From NCBI GenBank assembly GCA_009845505.1, contig VXZL01000558.1, forward strand, positions 1 to 6,436: a DNA stretch of 6,436 nucleotides, read 5' to 3'. The stretch is from Candidatus Poribacteria bacterium. GTDB lineage: Bacteria; Poribacteria; WGA-4E; WGA-3G. Numbering within the stretch: the first letter of the stretch is position 1; each line of letters begins with the position of its first letter. Positions 1 through 5,346 of the stretch are shown here, one piece after another. The translations under genes and the position numbers were made by a program. The notes beneath the pieces are model-generated. The model had not been told where the DNA came from. It did no database searches and saw only the letters and a list, made by a program, of their open reading frames with translations.

Positions 1-106
1 AGGTAACGCCCTCTTTGTTGATTTAAGTATACCATAGACACCAAGATAAAACAAGTTAAAAACCGACGAGGTGGATCAGAGTTTGTCAGTTCGTCTGCGA
101 AACAAC

Positions 107-739
107 TCAATCGGTTACACGCGGAGCAAGCGTATTCCAAACATCTCCCAATTCAGCAAGTGTCTTGTAAACCGGATAGATCGCCTCCCACATTGCTTTA
201 CGCGCTGCAGTAGCCGTATCCATATCACCTTCAGCAAGTGCCGCCTTCAGTTGGTCGCCCATCTCCTGTTGAACCGCTGTACAAGCTTGAGTCAACTCCT
301 CAAGCAACTGTGATGCATGTATTTGGCGCGCAACGAGTTCCGATACAGACACCTGCATATTCGGTTCGACATCATAAGCGCGAGCAGGGACGAAATTATG
401 TGGTAGCCGTTCGCCGTCCTCTGTCCGCGGCGTGTGCGTCGGGTGGATATGTGGTGTAACGGACAGATACATCGTCATCGGTTCATTACCAAGAACGCGC
501 ACCGTGTGCGGTTGATCCGCCAATGCAATACACATCTGTCCCGGTCCCAACTCCTCGGTTTCGCCATCAATTTCAAATTCGACGCGTCCTTCGAGGATCA
601 GGAAAATCTCATGTCCTAAGTCATGACTATGGCGTTGAGCACTCTGTCCAGGCTCCATCCTTAGGAAACGAGAACGAATTTGCGGGGTCACCAACACATT
701 CCGTATATCCGTGCGGTAATCGTAAACAGGGAATCCCAT
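107..739 (-). CDS. Cupin-domain protein with helical C-terminal tail
   Basis: This 210-residue protein has a single cupin beta-barrel in its N-terminal half. Residues 31-51 fit cupin motif 1 exactly, G(x5)HxH(x4)E(x6)G, with likely metal ligands His37, His39 and Glu44. The second motif sits around PGQM (66-69) to QPH (76-78) and supplies His78. A short His-rich stretch follows (His97, His99, His102). Residues 130-210 look alpha-helical and amphipathic and match nothing I recognise. There is no signal peptide, so it is probably cytosolic. The open frame extends upstream to 814, but I chose ATG 739 because GGAGG lies 6 bases before it and the likely promoter lies inside the upstream extension. 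Small cupins of this kind may be metal-dependent enzymes or ligand-sensing proteins; the substrate cannot be read from sequence. It is divergent from the DUF5069 gene. The cupin assignment is firm; the function is unknown. Confidence 0.9.
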   Translation of the reverse strand: MGFPVYDYRTDIRNVLVTPQIRSRFLRMEPGQSAQRHSHDLGHEIFLILEGRVEFEIDGETEELGPGQMCIALADQPHTVRVLGNEPMTMYLSVTPHIHPTHTPRTEDGERLPHNFVPARAYDVEPNMQVSVSELVARQIHASQLLEELTQACTAVQQEMGDQLKAALAEGDMDTATAARKAMWEAIYPVYKTLAELGDVWNTLAPRVTD

Positions 740-745
740 CGCGTT

Positions 746-750
746 CCTCC
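746..750 (-). promoter_or_regulatory. Shine-Dalgarno site that fixes the cupin start
   Basis: On the minus strand GGAGG stands 6 bases before ATG 739. It is a consensus ribosome binding site. The upstream in-frame ATG at 814 has no comparable site and lies upstream of the predicted promoter. Confidence 0.8.
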
Positions 751-766
751 ATGCGCTTTTATGACA

Positions 767-795
767 AACATAGCATTTTCCCTGAAAAATGTCAA
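767..795 (-). promoter_or_regulatory. Sigma70-type promoter for the cupin gene
   Basis: Read on the minus strand, a consensus TTGACA -35 (795-790) is followed after 17 bases by TATGTT (772-767, 4 of 6 matches to TATAAT). TGC immediately upstream of the hexamer makes an extended -10. Transcription would start near 760, giving a leader of about 20 bases that holds the GGAGG site. This is sequence-based only. Confidence 0.65.
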
Positions 796-826
796 GATAA
801 ATTAGGAAATGCATTCAGATTTTCTC

Positions 827-854
827 TTGACACACCGTTTAAATATGATAAAAT
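827..854 (+). promoter_or_regulatory. Sigma70-type promoter for the triple DUF5069 gene
   Basis: A consensus TTGACA (827-832) is followed after 16 bases by TAAAAT (849-854, 5 of 6 matches to TATAAT), preceded by TGA as an extended -10. The predicted start is near 861, with a leader of about 45 bases before ATG 907. Its -35 lies back to back with the cupin -35, 31 bases apart, so a regulator binding between them could affect both genes. Confidence 0.7.
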
Positions 855-906
855 ACTGGCGGAAGACATAATATCTCATTTCTTGAACTGGAAGGATATA
901 TCAATT

Positions 907-2187
907 ATGGATTTGACACGCCAACCACCACGTCGACCTACAAACTTGAGCGTTGCCGGAATCGTAGGTGCGGCACGACTGACAGACAAAGCACGCGCAC
1001 ATAACGCAGAAATACTCGGCGAGTATCTCTACGGCGAAAACTCGGGCTTGGATCGGCAAGTCTTAGTGTTTTTGGGAATTACCGCTGACGCTTATGCCGA
1101 AGCAGCTGGCGAACATGATGATGCTGCCCTCGGACAGTGGGTACTCGAAACAAGTGGAAAGACCGAGGCAGAGATCGCAGAATTCAACGAGGCAACCATC
1201 AACTTAAACCCAGATACTGAAGGACACAAACAACGCCTGAAAGAAAGGCTCGCTCGCTACGCGCCCGGCAGAACTGACATCACAACCGTACTCCAGTCCA
1301 TGGAATTGGACGATTGGGGAAGCTTCTGGCAGGTGGATCTCACTGCTGGACCTCCGCGCAGGGCACGCGCCAAAGACGTAGGCGGTATCTGCGGCGTCGC
1401 TCGAATGGCTGATAAAGCGCGCGCTGAACGTGCCGAGAAAATCGGTGAATACCTATACGGCGATAATTCTGGACAAGATGTCCGCATCCTAACATTCCTC
1501 GGTATTTCTGCAGATGATTTCCAAGAGGCAGCGGTTAACAATCCCAACGACCTTGAAATTGGCGCATGGGTCCGGGAAAACTCCGGTAAATCACAAGCCG
1601 AAATCGATGAATTCAACGAAACGCTCGTAAACTATGGACCCAATGAAACAACACGGGAACGGTTTGAAGCGCGATGTCAAGAAGTAGATCCAACGCGCAC
1701 GGACATTACCACGTGGGTCCAGCTTCAAGATGTGGACGATCAATTGAGCTTCGGTATTATCGACCTTAACCGCCGCGCACCACGGAGCCCTTATAATACA
1801 GATGTCTATGGCATGGTTCAACTCGCACGGTTGATTGACAAAGGTCGCGCATCTAATAGCAACTCGCTGGGTGCTTATTTTTTCGGTGAGGATTCAGGCA
1901 TTGACCGGGCAACGCTCGGTTTTTTAGGAATCTCCGCCGCAGAATTTGCTGAGGCATTGAAGACTTTGTCGACCGACGCAGAGATTGAGGCGTGGTTGAC
2001 GGAAAACCATCCGAAAAACCAAGCGGATATCGAAGCCTATAACGAACGGATGACCCAGATGGGCCCCACAGATGAACGCTATGAGGCACTTATGGCGAAG
2101 ATGATTAACAAAATCGCGCCAGAGCGAACGGACATTAAAACATGGTTCGCACTGATGGATCTTGATGATGAGAAGACCTTTGCGTCG
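907..2187 (+). repeat. Three in-frame tandem domain repeats, 426-bp period
   Basis: The units correspond roughly to 907-1332, 1333-1758 and 1759-2187. Conserved landmarks recur exactly 142 codons apart over most of each unit. Small compensating indels occur near residues 68-72 of copy 1 and near the RTDI motif. By eye, copies 1 and 2 are around 40-50% identical in protein, and copy 3 is more divergent. The DNA has diverged well beyond any recent duplication, so the triplication is old and has been kept in frame. Confidence 0.85.
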
Positions 2188-2190
2188 TAA
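907..2190 (+). CDS. Protein with three tandem DUF5069 domains
   Basis: This 427-residue protein consists of three consecutive copies of one roughly 140-residue domain, which I recognise from memory as DUF5069. That family has no assigned function and usually occurs as a single-domain protein. The repeat is regular: D-L-[TN] falls at residues 2, 144 and 286; DK[AG]RA at 27, 169 and 311; the GEYLYG-like motif at 38, 180 and 322; and FLGI at 55, 197 and 339. Each copy ends with P-x-RTDI and an [LV]DD motif. Copy 1 has Val where copies 2 and 3 have Trp in the RTDIxTW segment. There is no signal peptide or membrane segment, so it is probably cytosolic. I chose ATG 907 because AAGGA lies about 10 bases upstream and the promoter is at 827-854; the open frame back to 523 runs antisense through the cupin gene. 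The domain assignment is strong; the function is unknown. Confidence 0.9.
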   Translation: MDLTRQPPRRPTNLSVAGIVGAARLTDKARAHNAEILGEYLYGENSGLDRQVLVFLGITADAYAEAAGEHDDAALGQWVLETSGKTEAEIAEFNEATINLNPDTEGHKQRLKERLARYAPGRTDITTVLQSMELDDWGSFWQVDLTAGPPRRARAKDVGGICGVARMADKARAERAEKIGEYLYGDNSGQDVRILTFLGISADDFQEAAVNNPNDLEIGAWVRENSGKSQAEIDEFNETLVNYGPNETTRERFEARCQEVDPTRTDITTWVQLQDVDDQLSFGIIDLNRRAPRSPYNTDVYGMVQLARLIDKGRASNSNSLGAYFFGEDSGIDRATLGFLGISAAEFAEALKTLSTDAEIEAWLTENHPKNQADIEAYNERMTQMGPTDERYEALMAKMINKIAPERTDIKTWFALMDLDDEKTFAS

Positions 2191-2216
2191 ATTGATTGGT
2201 GGGTGAAGAAACGTAG

Positions 2217-2243
2217 GTTGGGTTGAGCACAGCGAAACCCAAC
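2217..2243. repeat. Palindromic hairpin repeat, possibly acting as a terminator
   Basis: GTTGGGTT (2217-2224) and AACCCAAC (2236-2243) form a perfect 8-bp inverted repeat around an 11-base loop. It lies 26 bases after the DUF5069 stop codon. The sequence TTCTTTCTT follows the right arm, so the transcript would end in a stem plus an interrupted U-rich tract and could terminate weakly. The GTAGGTTGGGTT...AACCCAAC form resembles short palindromes that I recall scattered in cyanobacterial and uncultured bacterial genomes; that comparison is from memory. Only one copy occurs in this window. Confidence 0.6.
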
Positions 2244-2276
2244 TTCTTTCTTAATTGAGACACGGCGAGGTTAACA

Positions 2277-2312
2277 ATGAAAAATCCTGAAGCGATTACG
2301 GAATATCAATAG
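2277..2312 (+). other. 11-codon ORF in frame with the downstream oxygenase
   Basis: An ATG at 2277 has GAGG (2266-2269) 7 bases upstream and reads MKNPEAITEYQ before TAG at 2310-2312. The same frame continues without another stop for 13 more codons (NLYTAQSILGFRI) straight into the ATG at 2352. It could be a short leader peptide, the original start of the oxygenase gene cut off by one nonsense change, or chance. The ribosome site here is better than the one before 2352. See the separate finding. Confidence 0.35.
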
Positions 2313-2351
2313 AATCTTTACACCGCCCAATCCATATTAGGATTCAGAATC

Positions 2352-3185
2352 ATGGAAACCAAAGAACAAGCACTTCCGGCTGAACCTTTACCTTCGGATA
2401 CCTTGAATGCTATCTTGGAGGATTTTTATCACAATGGGGCAACGATTGTCCGAAATGTGCTCTCACGCGAAGAGTGTGAACGGATCGTTGCACGCGTTGA
2501 TGAAATCTTCTCGGAACCTTACTTCTTACAGATGCGCAATGTCAAAGGTTCTCGGCAAGATGGAAAATCCCCTATTGTCGTGCATCGTCTTTTTGAGTGC
2601 GATCTTATGTTTCGCGACCTACTCGTGCGCGAGCCGATTATCAGCATCGCAGAAACCGTGCTTGGTGAGCACTGCCACTGTATCGCCCAAGGTTGTATCC
2701 TCAACCGCAAAGATTTAGGTATCAACCGCTTCCACGTTGACGATGGTGTGGAATTTCCGATCACACCTGAGATGGAACGGCACGACCCAAAGCTACGGAT
2801 GCCTGTGTTCCGCATGTCCATCCAAATCGCCCTCACCGATCAGGACGATGTGAAATACGGTCCATCCCAATTTGTTCCCGGGAGCCACTACTCTGGGCGG
2901 CAACCCGATGAACCAGAACAGCCAACCTTTGAGGGTAAAGAACCCGTTTCACTCCTCATGAAAGCCGGGGACCTCTACCTACTCAACGGACAAACGTGGC
3001 ACCGCGGCGCGCCAAACCAGACCGACCAAGTACGTTATTTGTTCCACCAAGTCTATGGACAACGATTCGTCGCACAACGGTTTTGGCCCTATCTAAACTA
3101 CCGCATGCCTGATTATGTCTTGGAAGGTGCTGATGAACGCTTGCTGCGCGTTCTCGGTAAACATCCTGAGATGGCATACGGGTAA
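2352..3185 (+). CDS. Phytanoyl-CoA dioxygenase (PhyH) family oxygenase
   Basis: This 277-residue protein belongs to the PhyH branch of the Fe(II)/2-oxoglutarate oxygenases, which couple oxidative decarboxylation of 2-oxoglutarate to hydroxylation of a small-molecule substrate. The iron triad is visible: the HxD motif in RFHVDDG gives His128 and Asp130, and WHRGAPN gives the distal His217. Arg228 (QVRY) is the likely 2-oxoglutarate carboxylate ligand. The GPSQFVPGSH segment (170-179) is the usual loop before the last strands. The N-terminal helical segment SDTLNAILEDFYHNGATIV (15-33) is typical of the family. The length is normal. ATG 2352 has only a modest AGGA site (2339-2342), and the frame continues upstream through a TAG to a better start at 2277. 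No signal peptide is seen. The family is large and the substrate cannot be told. It may begin the rightward gene cluster. Confidence 0.9.
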   Translation: METKEQALPAEPLPSDTLNAILEDFYHNGATIVRNVLSREECERIVARVDEIFSEPYFLQMRNVKGSRQDGKSPIVVHRLFECDLMFRDLLVREPIISIAETVLGEHCHCIAQGCILNRKDLGINRFHVDDGVEFPITPEMERHDPKLRMPVFRMSIQIALTDQDDVKYGPSQFVPGSHYSGRQPDEPEQPTFEGKEPVSLLMKAGDLYLLNGQTWHRGAPNQTDQVRYLFHQVYGQRFVAQRFWPYLNYRMPDYVLEGADERLLRVLGKHPEMAYG

Positions 3186-3219
3186 ACCTTACTAAAACCT
3201 CTTAAGAAGACGGTAACAA

Positions 3220-3861
3220 ATGATCGCCACAATATTCGACATCGACGGCACTTTAGTCGAAAGTTTCGGTTTTGATGATGCTTGTTACATCTCCGCCATA
3301 AGAGAGGTCTTGGGTGAAGTTCACATCCATAATGATTGGAGCAAATATAAAAATGTAACCGACACAGGTAGTTTGCGACAAATTATGGAAGAAAATAAAA
3401 TTCGGGAAAAGGCACAAATCAAGGAAGTCCGTACGAAATTCGGCGAATTGATTAGGCAGTATCTTCAAAACAGTGGAAAATGCTGTGCAAAAGAAGGTGC
3501 TATTCACCTGATTAATAAACTTACTGCTGCAGATAACTACGAAGTTGGATTCGCTACAGGCGGTTGGAGACATACCGCCAAGATGAAACTCCAGCATGCA
3601 GGATTTAATTTGAGGAATACGGTTTTAACTTCCAGTGACGATGGGGACGAACGCGTAACGATTATGAAGAAATGTTTATTTGCGTTAGGGAATAACTTCC
3701 AGCGCATCGTATATATAGGTGACGCTGAATGGGATATGCAAGCGACTCAAGAACTCGGATGGCACTTCATAGGAGTCGGAGCACGTTTAAAAGGAAAATG
3801 TAATTTTTGGGTCGAAGACTTTTCAAACTACGATACATTTATGAAAATGCTGCATGCTTAG
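3220..3861 (+). CDS. HAD-superfamily hydrolase, phosphoglycolate phosphatase-like
   Basis: This 213-residue cytosolic protein starts with HAD motif I, FDIDGT, with nucleophile Asp7 and acid/base Asp9. A helical cap covers roughly residues 15-90. Motif II is FATGGW with Thr113. Motif IV is IGDAEWD, with Asp168 and Asp172 as Mg ligands. The usual motif III Lys-Pro is not seen in its common place after TSSDDGD (138-144), where Glu-Arg stands instead; Arg145 or a Lys at 121, 123, 150 or 151 may fill the role. Such enzymes usually hydrolyse phosphate monoesters, and the substrate is unknown. ATG 3220 is forced by the closeness of motif I to the N-terminus, although no strong Shine-Dalgarno site is present. 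The gene begins 34 bases after the oxygenase. Its GC content, about 38% in the lines I counted, is well below that of its neighbours and suggests separate acquisition. Confidence 0.85.
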   Translation: MIATIFDIDGTLVESFGFDDACYISAIREVLGEVHIHNDWSKYKNVTDTGSLRQIMEENKIREKAQIKEVRTKFGELIRQYLQNSGKCCAKEGAIHLINKLTAADNYEVGFATGGWRHTAKMKLQHAGFNLRNTVLTSSDDGDERVTIMKKCLFALGNNFQRIVYIGDAEWDMQATQELGWHFIGVGARLKGKCNFWVEDFSNYDTFMKMLHA

Positions 3862-3914
3862 AAAAGGAATTCTGTTGTGTGTCAGTTGTTTGTTAAAACA
3901 AAGGAGAAAACATA

Positions 3915-4874
3915 ATGTTTATTGCCACTTACAACGCCATCTATACCGTCGAGAACAACGGAGGTGGCGACCCCATTCAAGTCTATAAAGGCACAGATCA
4001 TCAAGACCTCGGCTACGGCGCAATGGTTTCACTGGCAAACGGTCAAGCCGCTGTGTTCGCTCTATCGGACAGAACACTCCTGCTTCTGTCAGAAAACGAC
4101 CCGAAACAGATTCCGACCGGCATTGAAGATCCTATTGCTTCTTTGCTGCTTATCCGTGAAAATCCGTTGACGCTGCTCATCGGAACGGATGAAGGTGCTT
4201 ATGTCTATCGCCTCGTTGGAGAAGAGGGGCCAGCAGAACGCATCGTCGCGTTTGATGAATTACCGTGTAGAGAAGAATGGTATACACCCTGGGGCGGTCC
4301 CCCAGCCGTGCGGACGCTTGCCAAAACCCAAGACGGCTTTTGTTATGCAGACATCCATGTCGGAAGTATCATGCGTTCCCCCGATGAAGGGATTTCGTGG
4401 GAACCCGTCACGCCAGACCTCAATAAAGATGTCCATCAGGTCACTACGTGTCCTGTGGACGATCATCAAGTTTACGCAAACACCGCCAACGGCGTTTATA
4501 TCAGTACAGACCGTGGAAACTCATGGGAACATCGGCCTCAAGGTTTACCGCGTCGCTACGGCACCGCTATTGCTGTACATCCAACAGACCCAGACCTTCT
4601 GATTGCCACGGTCCAAAACGGACCCAGAGGCGGTGGTGCATGGCTCTGTCGCTCGGAGAACGGCGGCAGAACGTGGACCCAACTGAACGAGCAGCTCACA
4701 GAATCCATCGATCGGATTAGCACGGGAAGTATTGCGTTCGCATCCGATGGAACAGCGTGGGCAGCTATTGGAAAGACACTTTACATCGGAAAGGATCGAG
4801 CCACAGATTGGAGTCCGTTCTGGACAGCATCCGAACACGATGGTGAATACCCCATCCAAACCCTTGCTGCTTAG
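3915..4874 (+). CDS. Asp-box (BNR/sialidase-type) beta-propeller protein
   Basis: This 319-residue protein has three clear Asp-box motifs of the form SxDxGxxW: SPDEGISW (155-162), STDRGNSW (197-204) and SENGGRTW (247-254), spaced 42 and 50 residues apart. Each is followed by the strand pattern of a propeller blade, including CPVDDHQVYA and HPTDPDLLIA. The N-terminal 130 residues show weaker repeat-like strands (IATYNAIYTV, LLIGTDEGAYVY), consistent with further blades. Asp boxes occur in sialidases and in non-enzymatic propellers; the catalytic Arg triad and Tyr/Glu of sialidases are not evident, so a binding or scaffold role is more likely. It lacks a signal peptide, unlike many Asp-box proteins. 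The start is secure: AGGAG (3902-3906) lies 8 bases before ATG 3915. It sits 53 bases after the HAD gene. Confidence 0.85.
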   Translation: MFIATYNAIYTVENNGGGDPIQVYKGTDHQDLGYGAMVSLANGQAAVFALSDRTLLLLSENDPKQIPTGIEDPIASLLLIRENPLTLLIGTDEGAYVYRLVGEEGPAERIVAFDELPCREEWYTPWGGPPAVRTLAKTQDGFCYADIHVGSIMRSPDEGISWEPVTPDLNKDVHQVTTCPVDDHQVYANTANGVYISTDRGNSWEHRPQGLPRRYGTAIAVHPTDPDLLIATVQNGPRGGGAWLCRSENGGRTWTQLNEQLTESIDRISTGSIAFASDGTAWAAIGKTLYIGKDRATDWSPFWTASEHDGEYPIQTLAA

Positions 4875-4880
4875 TACATC

Positions 4881-4910
4881 ATTGTAGGCGTGAGCAGAGG
4901 AGGCTACAGT
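4881..4910 (+). promoter_or_regulatory. Hairpin displaying the Shine-Dalgarno of the VOC gene
   Basis: ATTGTAG (4881-4887) can pair with CTACAGT (4904-4910) as a 7-bp stem with one G-U pair. The 16-base loop ends in GGAGG (4899-4903). The predicted GTG start at 4917 lies 13 bases after GGAGG, longer than usual, so the fold may matter for initiation. The stem is short and may be chance. Confidence 0.3.
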
Positions 4911-4916
4911 TGTCAA

Positions 4917-5282
4917 GTGAATATATTAGGCATTGACTTTACTTTCTTCGCGGTGAGCGATATGCAGAAATCGCTCACCTTTTATCGTGACCTACTTGGA
5001 ATTCCACTGGCATGTTTGGTGCATGAAGGGACATGGGCGGAATTCGAGATTAATCCAGGCACATTGGTATTAGGACAGGGTTATGATTTTACGCAACCCG
5101 GTGGAGGGACGGTCGCGCTTGCAGTTGCCGACGCGAAAGCTGCTGTCCAAGAATTAGAACAAGCAGGAATACACGCTCTTTCGCCTGTAGGTGAATCCGC
5201 TGTATGTTTTTGGGCGATTATCGAAGACCCCGATGGCAATCGCGTTATTATCCATCAGCGAAAAGATAAAACCGTCGGATAA
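4917..5282 (+). CDS. VOC (glyoxalase/bleomycin-resistance fold) protein lacking usual metal ligands
   Basis: This protein of about 121 residues is a single VOC unit of two beta-alpha-beta-beta-beta modules. The first module has FFAVSDMQKSLTFYRDLLG, the usual signature of the family; the second has VALAVADAKAAVQELEQAG and ends with DPDGNRVIIHQ. In metal-using VOC enzymes a His stands seven residues before the Asp of each V-x-D turn and a Glu follows PDGN. Here these positions are Phe, Thr and Ile, so the canonical site is missing and a binding or otherwise atypical role is plausible. GTG 4917 is preferred because the fold starts directly there; GTG 4890, in frame, would add nine residues, and the strong GGAGG at 4899-4903 lies inside that extension. 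It starts 42 bases after the propeller gene. The fold is sure; the exact start and the function are not. Confidence 0.8.
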   Translation: MNILGIDFTFFAVSDMQKSLTFYRDLLGIPLACLVHEGTWAEFEINPGTLVLGQGYDFTQPGGGTVALAVADAKAAVQELEQAGIHALSPVGESAVCFWAIIEDPDGNRVIIHQRKDKTVG

Positions 5283-5300
5283 GAGTGTCACCTTTGACAT

Positions 5301-5320
5301 AATAAGGAAAAAATAAGGAA
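5301..5320 (+). repeat. Short tandem direct repeat AATAAGGAA
   Basis: AATAAGGAA occurs at 5301-5309 and 5312-5320, an 11-base period, between the VOC stop codon and the carbonic anhydrase start. Both copies contain a purine-rich AAGGA that looks like a ribosome site, but the nearer one is about 26 bases from ATG 5347, too far for normal use. TTGACA at 5294-5299 just upstream could be a -35, but I found no good -10 for it. Confidence 0.4.
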
Positions 5321-5346
5321 TAGTTTCATCATTTACTTACACTTAT

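Noticed and set aside
2..37. Open frame ending in TAG that could be the last 11 codons of a gene entering from the left
   Set aside because: Eleven residues are too few to support a gene; a leftward ATG at 34 is equally unsupported.
56..95. GACGA/TCGTC inverted repeat next to a T5 run, a possible terminator for the cupin
   Set aside because: The stem is only 5 bp with a loop of about 20 bases, too weak to call.
740..814. A 25-residue N-terminal extension of the cupin starting at 814
   Set aside because: The predicted promoter lies within it and ATG 739 has a consensus GGAGG site.
523..906. A 128-codon open frame upstream of and in frame with the DUF5069 gene
   Set aside because: It is antisense to the cupin gene, lies upstream of the predicted promoter, shows no domain match, and ATG 907 has its own ribosome site at the exact start of the first domain.
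1257..1616. Long minus-strand open frame inside the DUF5069 gene
   Set aside because: It has no recognisable motif and lies antisense to a clear coding sequence with conserved repeats; it is a shadow frame.
2287..2315. TAGAAT (2310-2315) as a -10 for the oxygenase
   Set aside because: No acceptable -35 stands at the right distance, so no promoter is called.
3200..3207. TCTTAAGA palindrome between the oxygenase and HAD genes
   Set aside because: An 8-base palindrome is common by chance and has no further context.
3889..3902. TTTGT...ACAAA small inverted repeat just before the propeller ribosome site
   Set aside because: The stem is 5 bp and AT-rich, expected by chance in this composition.
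4545..4916. Minus-strand 123-codon open frame opposite the propeller gene
   Set aside because: It is antisense to clear Asp-box coding sequence, with no domain signature or supporting ribosome site.
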